A DNA stretch of 64,000 bases, from positions 57,732-121,731 of the forward strand of contig NZ_JACHFR010000005.1 of NCBI RefSeq assembly GCF_014202035.1, read 5' to 3'. The DNA is from Treponema rectale (GTDB lineage Bacteria; Spirochaetota; Spirochaetia; Treponematales; Treponemataceae). A program made the translations under genes and the position numbers. Of the stretch, positions 24,917-33,721 are shown one piece after another. Within the stretch, counting starts at the first letter, position 1; each line of letters begins with the position of its first letter. Below the pieces are notes generated by a model, which was not told where the DNA came from, searched no databases, and saw only the letters and a list, made by a program, of their open reading frames with translations.

Positions 24917-26989
24917 ATGGTTGTAGACGAAAAGGTAAAGAACATAATGGAGTGGCAGGAAGCCCTTGCTTCTTACAGTGATGACTATTTTTTTGAAATA
25001 GTCCGTATCTACCTTGGAGCCGTAAGGACACCTTTTAACAAACAGAATGTCGTAAAGCTGATTTCAAATGTTCTTAGAAAAGATGAAAATAAAAAGATTC
25101 TTCTTTCTTACCTTACTGAAGATGATGTAAAAATAATTTCGGCTGTAAAAATTATTCCCGGATGTACTGCAAAGAAACTCTATCAGTTTTTCAACAGTGA
25201 ATCTGTTTACGAAAAACTTGCCAATCTTGAAGACCGTCTTATCATTTATCACGTAAAGAGCCAGCAGGATGATTCCATTCTGTTAAAAATAAATCCCATG
25301 CTTCGGGATGAAATTAATATGTATGCCGGACCGGGTGTGCTTTTTAAAAATGCTGTTCACGTACAGAAGGATGAATCAGTTTCTTTAGTAAGCCAGGAGT
25401 TTATTGCAGCCCTCCTTTCTTATGTGGCAGATCACGGGGACTGTTTGAAAAATGACGGTTCCCTTAAGAAAAAAAATTATGCAGAGTTAAATGAAATATT
25501 CGGAGAGGACAGAATTCCTCTGTTTATGTCCGTACTTGAGGCGTTAAAAAATCTCAGCATTCTTTATGAATCAGACAGAGGTTATGAAGTTGACTGGGAC
25601 CGTATGGAAGCGTTTTCGGACAGAAGTTTTTTTGATGTCCTCTGCTATCTTTGTGTAAGTGCTTCAGTTAAATTTTCCAGGTCTAATCTCATAATGTATG
25701 CAGAGCTTCTGAAAAATATTCTTGTAAAACTTTCCGGCTCCTATTATACGTCAGATGAAATTCTTCAGCTGGGCTTTCTGCTTAAGGAAGGTTCCGGGGC
25801 TGATAATTTTACTGCAGGACGTTTTTCTTCAATGATGTCCAGAGTGTTCGAGACGTCAGAATCTTCTTTTCAGGTTATGGAGCTGATTCTGGAAAAGGCT
25901 CTTGCTCTCGGGCTTATCGTCAGGGGAAAAGATTTGGAAACTGACAGGGAAGTTTTTTCTACTGCACATCAGAATATCCGTGAAGGAACTGAGTGTAAAG
26001 TTTTAAATCTTACTCCTGCCGGCGGAGTTAATATAATGCCGGGACTTAATTTAAAAAATCTTGTACGTCTTGTAAAGTTCATGCAGCCGGTACATTTTGA
26101 TACTGTCTGTTCTTTTGAAATAAACAGACACAGTGCATTGAGGGCATTTAATTCGGGAAGCGGTGTTACAAATATCTGTGAACTCATAAATGCTTTTTCT
26201 TTGTATGATATTCCTCAAAACCTTCTCCTTAACCTGAATGAATGGCATGACAGTTTTTCTTCAACGGAGTCATATTTTGGATTCATTCTGAAAGTGAATG
26301 ATCCGCAGCAGAGAATTCAGGTAGAAAAAAATCCTGTTCTTGAAAATCATATATTGAAAATTCTTGCACCGGGAGTTTATTTATTTGATTTTGAAGACAG
26401 AAGTACGGCACAGGCTTTTATAGAAAAAAGCGGGCTTGAGTTCATTGGTGAATTAAAAACTTCTGCCCGTGATAATGTTCAGCTTGTTCTTCAAAAATTG
26501 CGGGAAAATAATATTTCGTTTTCGTGTGAAGAGGGTTCAGAAAAAAATCCTGATGAAGAAAGTATTTCTTATGCAGAAGATTTCCGCCGGAACTTGCTGT
26601 CAAAACTTGATTCCATGGAACTTACGGATGAACAGAGGGATGGTCTTGAAGACAGGATACAGCGCAATCTTATTCTAACGGAAGAACAGCTGAGGGCAGA
26701 AAGCGTACGCCTTGAGATAAAGGAAGCTTCCGCCATGGATCATACTGGAAAGATTCACGTGATAGAATCGGCAATGGCAAACAATGATCTGCTTCTTATA
26801 AGCCTCAGGGGAAATGAAAAACTCTTGGGTCAGATAAAATCCTTTAACAAAAAATATGATGAAGCCAGTGTAAGGATTTATATAGAAAAACTTAATGTTG
26901 AACAGGAAATTTTTATAAAAAATATAATGCACGTAAAAAGATTACGGAATCCTTCTGTTTTTGTTTCGCAGGCAAGCGGCAGATGGTAG
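24917..26989 (+). CDS. XPB helicase-associated protein (Helicase_C_3-like)
   Basis: 690 residues, probably the partner of the XPB helicase. A central segment (about 360-480), VNIMPGLNLKNLVRLVKFMQPV then FEINRHSALRAFNSG and ICELINAFSLYDIPQNLLLNLNEW, matches the pattern of the XPB/Ssl2-associated Helicase_C_3 domain. ILAPGVYLFDFEDRSTAQAFI follows. No Walker motifs are present, so it is not itself a helicase. The N-terminus is helical. The last ~150 residues are charged and may form a WYL-like or coiled region. ATG 24917 has a GGAG SD six bases upstream; the pair is translationally coupled. The role is inferred from the domain and neighbour. Confidence 0.7.
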   Translation: MVVDEKVKNIMEWQEALASYSDDYFFEIVRIYLGAVRTPFNKQNVVKLISNVLRKDENKKILLSYLTEDDVKIISAVKIIPGCTAKKLYQFFNSESVYEKLANLEDRLIIYHVKSQQDDSILLKINPMLRDEINMYAGPGVLFKNAVHVQKDESVSLVSQEFIAALLSYVADHGDCLKNDGSLKKKNYAELNEIFGEDRIPLFMSVLEALKNLSILYESDRGYEVDWDRMEAFSDRSFFDVLCYLCVSASVKFSRSNLIMYAELLKNILVKLSGSYYTSDEILQLGFLLKEGSGADNFTAGRFSSMMSRVFETSESSFQVMELILEKALALGLIVRGKDLETDREVFSTAHQNIREGTECKVLNLTPAGGVNIMPGLNLKNLVRLVKFMQPVHFDTVCSFEINRHSALRAFNSGSGVTNICELINAFSLYDIPQNLLLNLNEWHDSFSSTESYFGFILKVNDPQQRIQVEKNPVLENHILKILAPGVYLFDFEDRSTAQAFIEKSGLEFIGELKTSARDNVQLVLQKLRENNISFSCEEGSEKNPDEESISYAEDFRRNLLSKLDSMELTDEQRDGLEDRIQRNLILTEEQLRAESVRLEIKEASAMDHTGKIHVIESAMANNDLLLISLRGNEKLLGQIKSFNKKYDEASVRIYIEKLNVEQEIFIKNIMHVKRLRNPSVFVSQASGRW

Positions 26990-27001
26990 CATGGAGTTGA
27001 T

Positions 27002-28513
27002 ATGGAAAAAACAAAAATATGTTTAACGCTTACAGGTTCTACGATTGCAGAAGACCTTGAGTTAATTGAAAAATACAGAAGTTACATTGATCTTGCGGAG
27101 CTGAGAGTTGACCTTCTTGAAGATGACGAGAGGCTTCGCATAAGGGAGTTTCCGAGACTTGCCGGAATTCCATGCCTCCTTACAATAAGAAGAGAAATTG
27201 ACGGCGGAAAATTCCGTGACGGGGAAGGGGCCAGGGCTACGCTTTTTGCAATGGCACTTTCTTTTGCAGAAGAAGAAAAGGGCATGAATTTTGAATATGT
27301 AGATTTTGAAGAAGATTTCAGAGTCTCAAGCCTTCAGGATGCTGCTCTTGCCTTCGGTACAAAAATTATCCGCAGTGTTCACAGCATGCATTCACCTATT
27401 GCAAATATTAAGGAACGTCTTGCTTCCCTTTGTACGACAGGTTTTGAAATTCCAAAAATTGCAATAATGCCGAAGACTCTCGATGATGTCCGTGAACTTT
27501 ATGAGGCTGCAGTTTCTTTAAAAGACAATAATCACATTCTTCTTGCCATGGGGCCGCTGGGAGTTCCTACAAGGCTTCTTGGAAATAAAATGAAGAATTA
27601 TCTGACTTATGTTTCTGCCCCTGACGGTAATTCTAAAATTTCTGAACTTGCTCATCTTGATCCTGTAACCGTAAATGATGTTTACCGTATAAGGAATGTT
27701 GATTCAGATACTAAGATTTTCGGAATAACGGGATGGCCGCTTGCTGCTACTTCCAGTCCGGTTCTTCATAATCACGGATATGCGACAAAAAAAATGAATT
27801 GTATTTACATTCCTTTCCGTGCAGAAAAATTTGACGAGGCATTGCGTTTTGCCGGAGCTTTGGGAATTCAGGGATTTTCTGTTACCATTCCTCACAAAGA
27901 GTCAGCTGCTTCTTCTGCAGATTTTGTAGATGAAAAAGTCCGTGACATCGGTGCAAGCAATACTATGGTAAAGACCAACCGGAAATGGTATGCCTATAAC
28001 ACTGATGCACCTGGTTTTACCCGCTCCCTTCTTGAGTTTACAGGATTAAAAAATCTGAGGCATAAAAAGGTTGCAATAATTGGTGCCGGTGGAGCCGCTA
28101 AAGGAATTGCCTGGGCTGTAAAAAATCTTCACGGTCATGCCTGTGTATTTAACAGGACCGTAGGAAAGGCAAAAATACTTGCAGAAAAATATGGTTTTGA
28201 TTTTGCTTCTCTTGGACCTGAGTCCGGTGACAAGCTTAATAAATTTAGTGACATTATAATTCAGACAACCTCTAAAGGAATGAATTCATTAGAACCTGCA
28301 AACGAATCTAATGATCCGATTTATTTTTATAATTTTACTGGAAACGAGATTTTATTCGATATCATTTATGTACCTGCTGTAACGCCGGTTATGGAAAGGG
28401 CTTCTCAGGCCGGCTGTAAGGTTTGTAATGGTTATAATATGCTAAAATATCAGGGCTACGAACAGTTTGAATTATTTACGGGGGAAAAGTACGATGGCAC
28501 TCAGTCAAAGTGA
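27002..28513 (+). CDS. aroDE: Bifunctional 3-dehydroquinate dehydratase / shikimate dehydrogenase
   Basis: 503-residue fusion for steps three and four of the shikimate pathway. Residues 1-225 are a type I dehydroquinase: DLAELRVDLLE, the catalytic His in IIRSVHSMHSPI and the Schiff-base Lys in KIAIMPKTLDDV. From about 240 comes AroE: FGITGWPLAATSSPVLHNHGY, GFSVTIPHKESA with the catalytic Lys, GASNTMV, the NADP-binding VAIIGAGGAAKGIAWAV, FNRTVGKA and the closing GYNMLKYQGYEQFELFTG. Such fusions occur in plants, chlamydiae and some other bacteria. The SD is GGAG, 12 bp after the helicase partner gene; it overlaps rpiA by 20 bp. Confidence 0.95.
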   Translation: MEKTKICLTLTGSTIAEDLELIEKYRSYIDLAELRVDLLEDDERLRIREFPRLAGIPCLLTIRREIDGGKFRDGEGARATLFAMALSFAEEEKGMNFEYVDFEEDFRVSSLQDAALAFGTKIIRSVHSMHSPIANIKERLASLCTTGFEIPKIAIMPKTLDDVRELYEAAVSLKDNNHILLAMGPLGVPTRLLGNKMKNYLTYVSAPDGNSKISELAHLDPVTVNDVYRIRNVDSDTKIFGITGWPLAATSSPVLHNHGYATKKMNCIYIPFRAEKFDEALRFAGALGIQGFSVTIPHKESAASSADFVDEKVRDIGASNTMVKTNRKWYAYNTDAPGFTRSLLEFTGLKNLRHKKVAIIGAGGAAKGIAWAVKNLHGHACVFNRTVGKAKILAEKYGFDFASLGPESGDKLNKFSDIIIQTTSKGMNSLEPANESNDPIYFYNFTGNEILFDIIYVPAVTPVMERASQAGCKVCNGYNMLKYQGYEQFELFTGEKYDGTQSK

Positions 28514-29213
28514 ACAGAAAGTATTGGCTGCAACAACTGCAGTTGATTCTTTAATCAGTGAGGGACTTATTTTCAGTGGAATGAAAATCGGTCTTGGAAC
28601 AGGAAGTACGGCAATGCCTGCCGTTAAGCGTCTTGCAGAACGTATTGCAGACGGAACGCTTAAGGATATAAAGGCTGTTGCAACAAGTTTCCAGACAACA
28701 CTTGCCTGTGAGGATCTTGGAATTCCTGTGTATACTCTTAATGACCGTGCAATAGGCGGACAGCTTGATCTTGCAATTGACGGTGCAGATGAAGTTGCTC
28801 CTGAAAAAACTTTGATAAAGGGTGGCGGAGCAGCTTTACTTCGTGAAAAGATTATTGCTTATAACGCAAAGCATTTTGCCATTGTTGCTGATGAATCAAA
28901 AAAGGTAGACGGACACGGAACCGGATTTGCACTTCCTGTAGAGATTATTGCTGAAGCCCGTGTTCCTGTAGTTAAGGCTCTCGAAAAACTTGGTGCGGAA
29001 TGTGTTCTCCGTGAAGGAGTAAAAAAAGCAGGTCCTGTAATTACGGACAACGGAAACATGATTATCGACTGCCGCTGGAAGCAGAAGGTAAATGCTGCTG
29101 AACTTGAAGAAGTGATAGATGATATTACCGGTGTAGTTGAGTGCGGATTCTTTACAAAAAACGTGCCGGTTGTGTTTATTGCACATGCAGACGGTTCCGT
29201 AGAAAGAATGTAA
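28494..29213 (+). CDS. rpiA: Ribose-5-phosphate isomerase A
   Basis: 239 residues. Interconverts ribose-5-P and ribulose-5-P. Motifs are KIGLGTGSTAMPAVK (phosphate site), LDLAIDGADEVAPEKTLIKGGGAALLREKI (catalytic Asp and Lys region) and the C-terminal GVVECGFFT. The start ATG 28494 has a GGGGGAAAAG SD within the end of aroDE; a frame start at 28467 has none. It closes the XPB-aroDE run. It would supply pentose phosphate flux together with the L-ribulose-5-P epimerase gene at 53.5 kb. Confidence 0.95.
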   Translation: MALSQSEQKVLAATTAVDSLISEGLIFSGMKIGLGTGSTAMPAVKRLAERIADGTLKDIKAVATSFQTTLACEDLGIPVYTLNDRAIGGQLDLAIDGADEVAPEKTLIKGGGAALLREKIIAYNAKHFAIVADESKKVDGHGTGFALPVEIIAEARVPVVKALEKLGAECVLREGVKKAGPVITDNGNMIIDCRWKQKVNAAELEEVIDDITGVVECGFFTKNVPVVFIAHADGSVERM

Positions 29214-29241
29214 GTTCTGATACAGCCAGCATGTAAAAAAA

Positions 29242-29291
29242 ACAGCCCCTGAACTGATTCAGTAAAAACTCTGCTTCAGTTCAGGGGCTGT
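29242..29291 (-). terminator. Perfect 16-bp stem; terminator for the minus-strand def-fmt-PASTA transcript
   Basis: ACAGCCCCTGAACTGA (29242-29257) pairs fully with 29276-29291. On the minus strand it is followed by eight Ts; on the + strand it runs into CCAAAAAG, so it would not end rpiA efficiently. Its right arm merges with the terminal repeat of the neighbouring MITE. Confidence 0.7.
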
Positions 29292-29566
29292 CCAAAAAGT
29301 TCAAAAAATGTCATTTTCGGGCTCGACCCGAAAATCTATTTAATTACAATACGTCGAGTCAAGGCACGCTAACGCTTAAAGCCTTGACTTCGCCGTTTTG
29401 AGGGTTTGTACTACCCCCTCAATACAAGAGATTGCCGTGTCGAGCACGGCAATGACTCATATTGAACGCTACGCCACATTCGCACGCACCTGCTACGAAT
29501 GTGTGTTTCAGCATCTACACCACATCTAGTTCTATACACTAGGATGTAAACTTATTGGACGGCCCC
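29284..29566 (+). repeat. MITE-like palindromic repeat, copy 1 (longest)
   Basis: Terminal inverted repeats GGGGCTGTCCAAAAAGTT on the left and AACTTATTGGACGGCCCC on the right. Internal hairpins in order: ATTTTCGGG/CCCGAAAAT, GTCAAGGC/GCCTTGAC, TTGAGGG/CCCTCAA, ATTGCCGTG/CACGGCAAT and CACATTCG/CGAATGTG. It fills nearly all of the 363-bp gap between rpiA and the PASTA gene. No coding sequence. Confidence 0.8.
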
Positions 29567-29576
29567 TTCCAGGAAG

Positions 29577-30608
29577 TTACTGTACCACTTCTTTTTTAAG
29601 CATTTCTCCGTTTACTGTAAGAGACAGTGTTGAACCTTTCTTTACTTCATACGGAATTGTTATTGATTTACCCGGATGAGTAAAATCAATGACTGTTGTT
29701 TCGATTCCTTCCGGATCAAGGCAGTCCAGCTTTACAGGAACCGGGAATGGATATTCCGGAAGGTTGAAAGAAAAAATACCTGATGTAGTTTTATCTGCAT
29801 CTTCTTTAATCTTGAATGAAAGCTCAGCCTTTACACGGGAATAAGGATCAAGTTTTTTTCCTGCATTTTCACAGGAAGCCTTAAATTTCTTTTCGTGTTT
29901 GTATGTATTTGTAAAATCAAAAACAACTTTTGAAGTTTTCATAAGTTCAAGAAGCTGGCTGATTGATTTGCCTTCAACTTCTGGAACTGTTACCTGATGA
30001 ACTTCATTACCTGCGCTGACGATAAACTGAACTTCAACAGGGTCTATGATTGCCGTATCTGGTTCAGGATACTGCGCAATGATTGTTCCTGCATTTTTTT
30101 CGCTTGTAAGATATATAGGAGTCTTAATTTTGATGAGGGGAACTTCACCTGCGTAGTGGAGTTCGATTTTATTTACTGTATCATTGTAGTTTGAACCGGT
30201 GTAATCCGGAAGATTATCAAGGGTAGCTCCGCGGCTTACTGTAAGCGTGATGCGTCTGTAGGCTTTTACGATTGAACCTTCAACAGGATCCTGAGCGATG
30301 ATTTTTCCTTCGTCACCGCCTGTTTCAGAATCACGGAACTGGATTTTTCCGTAGAGTTCCTTCTGCTCAAGTTCAAAAAGACCTGTGTAGATGTTTTTTC
30401 CCACAACATCAGGAACCATGACCTTTTCTTCTCCCTGGACGTTAGTAAAGAAAATGGCGAGGGCTGCTGCAAACATGAGTATGATTGAACCGACAACGGT
30501 AAAGATAAGTGCTTTTCCGGAATTTTCAATGGCCTGTGTCTGTTTTTCAATGAACACTCTCAGTGATTTTTTTGATTTAAGGAATTCAATAGGATTCTTG
30601 AACTTCAT
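29577..30608 (-). CDS. PASTA-domain membrane protein
   Basis: 343 residues. A cytoplasmic N-terminus of about 33 residues, one membrane helix (ALIFTVVGSIILMFAAALAIFF), then about three extracytoplasmic PASTA repeats starting VMVPDVVGKNIYTGLFELEQK, DNLPDYTGSNYNDTVNKIEL and VTVPEVEGKSISQLLELMK. There is no kinase domain, unlike PknB-type PASTA proteins; PASTA units bind peptidoglycan-like ligands. The C-terminal ~110 residues are beta-rich and unassigned. SD is GGAG. It is the last gene of def-fmt-PASTA, suggesting a role in envelope growth coupled to housekeeping expression; the exact role is unknown. Confidence 0.85.
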   Translation of the reverse strand: MKFKNPIEFLKSKKSLRVFIEKQTQAIENSGKALIFTVVGSIILMFAAALAIFFTNVQGEEKVMVPDVVGKNIYTGLFELEQKELYGKIQFRDSETGGDEGKIIAQDPVEGSIVKAYRRITLTVSRGATLDNLPDYTGSNYNDTVNKIELHYAGEVPLIKIKTPIYLTSEKNAGTIIAQYPEPDTAIIDPVEVQFIVSAGNEVHQVTVPEVEGKSISQLLELMKTSKVVFDFTNTYKHEKKFKASCENAGKKLDPYSRVKAELSFKIKEDADKTTSGIFSFNLPEYPFPVPVKLDCLDPEGIETTVIDFTHPGKSITIPYEVKKGSTLSLTVNGEMLKKEVVQ

Positions 30609-30623
30609 CTGTATTCTCCATTT

Positions 30624-31637
30624 TTATTCTAAGACCGTGCCGATAAAATTTCTGGCACCGTTCATAAATGATTTATAGTCCATGGCTTTTTTAGACTGCC
30701 ACTGTAATTCCGTTACTATGAGGATTCCGTCTCCTGTCTGTATGAGTATGCCGCGCTGTTTGTTGTAGTCAAGGACTGTTCCCGGAACGGCTGAAGTGTT
30801 CTGCGGAATGTTTGTATCCTGAATTGCAACTTTACTTGCGGCTGCTGCCTTTAAGATTCTCAGTTGCTGTTTGTTTGATTCCGTATATGAACCCGGCCAT
30901 GGTGTATAGGCCCTGATCTGAGCATCTATTTTAAGGGCTGAATCCTTCCAGTTAATTTTTCCGTCAAATTTGCGCATCATTGCACAGTAACTCGGCATTC
31001 CAGTCTGTTTCCAGCTTTGTGGAAGAACTCCTGTTTTTGCAGTTTCGCGAAGAATGTTTGTAATTGCCGTTCCTCCGTAAAGGGCTGCATTTTTTAACAG
31101 CATGCCTGCAGTTTCTGTTCCTGTAAGTGAAATCCTCTGCTGATAAAGAAGGTCGCCTTCGTCAATTTCCTGGGACATTTTCTGTACGCTGAAGCCGGTT
31201 TCTGTATCCTGATTAAGAATGCAGGCAGGTACTGGTGTAGCCCCTCTGTATTTAGGAAGAAGGGAAGGATGAAGGTTTATTCCACCGAGCCTGAAAATAG
31301 AAAAGAACTTTGGCCCTACAATATGACCGTAGGCAAAGCAGACAAAAATATCCGGCTTTAGGGCTGCAATCTGTTCCCGTTCAGCCTGACCTATGTGTTC
31401 CGGAGTAAAGATTTTAATGTCGTCTTCCCTGGCTTCATTCCAGATGCGGGCATAGGTTTCTACTTCCGTAGGAATAAGTTCCTTGTGGCGGCCGTGGGCA
31501 GACGGTGGATTAGTGAGAACTCCTACAACTTTATATTCGTGTTCCGGAATGCTGGCAGACATTACGCTGTCCTTGAGGATGAGCTCAAGTGTCTTTGCAG
31601 AATCTGCCGGACTTCCGCCGTAAATTACTCTGAGCAT
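30624..31637 (-). CDS. fmt: Methionyl-tRNA formyltransferase
   Basis: 337 residues. Formylates initiator Met-tRNA. The formyl-transferase core shows FVCFAYGHIVGPKFF, then GGINLHPSLLPKYRGATPVPACIL with the catalytic Asn-His region, and SVQKMSQEIDEGDLL with the catalytic Asp. The C-terminal tRNA-binding domain follows (about 215-330, RAYTPWPGSYTE). The SD AAAGGAAAC is good. It begins directly after def (stop and start adjacent) in the usual def-fmt order. Confidence 0.95.
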   Translation of the reverse strand: MLRVIYGGSPADSAKTLELILKDSVMSASIPEHEYKVVGVLTNPPSAHGRHKELIPTEVETYARIWNEAREDDIKIFTPEHIGQAEREQIAALKPDIFVCFAYGHIVGPKFFSIFRLGGINLHPSLLPKYRGATPVPACILNQDTETGFSVQKMSQEIDEGDLLYQQRISLTGTETAGMLLKNAALYGGTAITNILRETAKTGVLPQSWKQTGMPSYCAMMRKFDGKINWKDSALKIDAQIRAYTPWPGSYTESNKQQLRILKAAAASKVAIQDTNIPQNTSAVPGTVLDYNKQRGILIQTGDGILIVTELQWQSKKAMDYKSFMNGARNFIGTVLE

Positions 31638-32213
31638 TTAGTTTCCTTTATGTTTTTTTGCAGCAAGTTTTGCTTCCAGGCTTGCTTTTTTAGCAGCTTT
31701 CTCAGCCGCTTTTTTAGCAGCCTTTTCTGCCTTCTTTTTAAATTTTTCTATTATGCTTTCTTTAAAGTCTTTGTCACCGCGATCGATGTAAAGAACTCCG
31801 TTAAGATGGTCGTTTTCATGCTGAATGATTCTTGCAAGAAGACCGTCTGCATCTTCTATAGTAAAGCGCTTTCCGTTTTCGTTGAGAGCCGTTACAGAAA
31901 CTTTTACAGGGCGGACAATTGATTCTGATTCTCCCGGAATAGAAAGACAGCCTTCTTCATAAGCTGCTGTTTCTGCAGAAGTTTTTGTTATTTCAGGATT
32001 AATGAAAACTCTTTTTACATCATCATCGGACATGAGTACAAAGAAACGTTTTGCAATGCCAACCTGAGGTGCTGCAAGTCCTACTCCGTTTGCACTTATC
32101 ATTGTATCAAACATTTCGTTAAGGATTGCACGGAAGCTGTCATCGATTTCTTCCGGCTTAACAGGCTCACACTGTCGGCTTAAGATTTCTTCACCAATTT
32201 TACATATTCTCAT
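31638..32213 (-). CDS. def: Peptide deformylase with Lys/Ala-rich C-terminal tail
   Basis: 191 residues. Removes the formyl group from new proteins. The three motifs are GVGLAAPQVG, EEGCLSIPG and QHENDHLNGVLYID, with the metal ligands Cys and the two His of HExxH. The domain ends near residue 155; the remaining ~35 residues are almost only Lys, Ala and Glu (KKAEKAAKKAAEKAAKK), a basic helix not usual in the family, perhaps for ribosome or nucleic-acid contact. SD is GGGGAG. First gene of the def-fmt-PASTA unit, 13 bp downstream of hisD. Confidence 0.95.
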   Translation of the reverse strand: MRICKIGEEILSRQCEPVKPEEIDDSFRAILNEMFDTMISANGVGLAAPQVGIAKRFFVLMSDDDVKRVFINPEITKTSAETAAYEEGCLSIPGESESIVRPVKVSVTALNENGKRFTIEDADGLLARIIQHENDHLNGVLYIDRGDKDFKESIIEKFKKKAEKAAKKAAEKAAKKASLEAKLAAKKHKGN

Positions 32214-32226
32214 TTTTTTTCTCCCC

Positions 32227-33546
32227 TTAGTTTTTGTTCAGACGAAGCCTTGCTGCTCTTGCATGTGCTGCAAGTCCCTCTGCATCACCAAGGAATCCGG
32301 CTGCCTCTGCACTTGCAGTGGTTCCTTTTTCTCCGGGTTTTGTTTTCAAAGTTGTTACTGTTTTAAGGAATACCCTTACGCTTAATCCGCCTGTAAAGCG
32401 GGCACTTCCTGATGTTGGCAGGGTATGGTTAAGTCCTGCTGCATAGTCACCGAAAACTTCTGCGGAACTGTGTCCGATAAAGAGGGATCCGTAGTTGTGA
32501 ACCATTGCTTCTATTTTGTCCCGCTGAGTCCCTGCTTCCATTGCAAGCTCAAGATGTTCAGGAGCTTTTCTGTTTGCAAGCTCTGCTGCTTCTTCCAGAG
32601 ACTTTGTAATTATTATTCTTCCGCAGTTTGCAATACTCTGGGAAGCGGTTTCTTTTGTGCTTAAGGTTTCAAGCTGTCGTTCGATTTCCAGTGCAACTTT
32701 TTCTGCAAGAGCTCTGTCTGGAGTTGCAAGTACAGGCTGGGCAACAATGTCATGTTCTGCCTGTGCAAGAAGGTCTGCTGCAACCCATTCAGGATCTGCG
32801 CTGGAATCTGCTATGATGAATACTTCTGTCGGACCTGCTACCATGTCAATGCCGACTGTTCCGTATACAAGTTTTTTTGCTTCTGCAACGAATTTATTGC
32901 CGGGACCTACGATGACGTCCGTTTTAGGAATACTCTGTGTTCCGAAAGCCATTGCACCGATTGCCTGTGCACCGCCGCATGCAAATGCTTTTGTTACTCC
33001 GCAGATATATGCCGCAGCCATAATGTTTTCATCTGCATAAGCTTTATTTGAACCGTCCGGGTTTTTACGGGGAGGGGTACACAGTACAACCTGTTTTACT
33101 CCGGCTGCAACAGCAGGGGTTACGGTCATGATTACTGTACTTACAAGAGGAAATCTTCCTGCCGGAACGTAGACGCCTGCAATGTCAACAGGAATGTTTT
33201 TCTGTCCTGTAAAAATTCCAGGTTCAAGTTCTACTTCAAAATCGTCAAAAGATTCCTTCTGTTTTTTTGCAAAACGTAATGCCAGGTCTCTTGAATAGCA
33301 AAGAGACTTGTAAAGGTCAGGATTTTCTGCCTTGAGTTTATCTGCAGCAGCTTTTAAGGTTTCCCGGGGAATTTCAAATTCATCAGGAGTAGCTGCGTCA
33401 AATTTTCTGCTGTATTCGCGGAGAGCTTCATCTTTCCTGTCCTGTACGTCTTTCAGGATGTCCCGTACAGTCTGGATGGAGTCACCAAAGTCTCTTCCGT
33501 TAAAAAAAGTTTCTTCTATTTCATTACTGTTCTGAATCTTAATCAT
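32227..33546 (-). CDS. hisD: Histidinol dehydrogenase
   Basis: 439 residues. Last two steps of histidine synthesis, oxidising histidinol to histidine with NAD and Zn. Recognised by FALPLVS-like PAGRFPLVSTVIMTVTPA, VIVGPGNKFVAEAKKLVYG, VAGPTEVFIIADSSADPEW, AEHD (Zn/catalytic) and AGLNHTLPTSGSARF. The start at ATG 33546 gives MIKIQNSNEI; the frame extends to 33654 but that part crosses the promoter. No SD; the -10 box is 8 nt away. hisA-hisIE lies 4 kb further on, so the his genes are scattered rather than one operon. Confidence 0.95.
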   Translation of the reverse strand: MIKIQNSNEIEETFFNGRDFGDSIQTVRDILKDVQDRKDEALREYSRKFDAATPDEFEIPRETLKAAADKLKAENPDLYKSLCYSRDLALRFAKKQKESFDDFEVELEPGIFTGQKNIPVDIAGVYVPAGRFPLVSTVIMTVTPAVAAGVKQVVLCTPPRKNPDGSNKAYADENIMAAAYICGVTKAFACGGAQAIGAMAFGTQSIPKTDVIVGPGNKFVAEAKKLVYGTVGIDMVAGPTEVFIIADSSADPEWVAADLLAQAEHDIVAQPVLATPDRALAEKVALEIERQLETLSTKETASQSIANCGRIIITKSLEEAAELANRKAPEHLELAMEAGTQRDKIEAMVHNYGSLFIGHSSAEVFGDYAAGLNHTLPTSGSARFTGGLSVRVFLKTVTTLKTKPGEKGTTASAEAAGFLGDAEGLAAHARAARLRLNKN

Positions 33547-33554
33547 AGGTCTGT

Positions 33555-33583
33555 ATTGTAGCATATTTAATAAGAAGTGAAAA
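33555..33583 (-). promoter_or_regulatory. hisD promoter, predicted leaderless
   Basis: Minus strand TTTTCA (33578-33583), 17 nt, TACAAT (33555-33560), 8 nt to the ATG. Confidence 0.6.
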
Positions 33584-33640
33584 TATAAGGAGACTGGACT
33601 GATCAAAAAGCAGTTATCTGCTGAAAAAAGGGCAGGGCAT

Positions 33641-33688
33641 AAAAAAAACCGCACTGTTAATGAAGTTCACTATCAGTACGGTTTTCTA
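33641..33688 (-). terminator. Intrinsic terminator of the lipoprotein gene
   Basis: GAAAACCGTACTG and its partner CAGTGCGGTTTT (33645-33656 and 33674-33685 on the + strand), one mismatch, followed by T8 on the minus strand. Confidence 0.8.
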
Positions 33689-33721
33689 ATTTGTATTTAT
33701 GCTTTTAAGTAAAGCTCCGGT

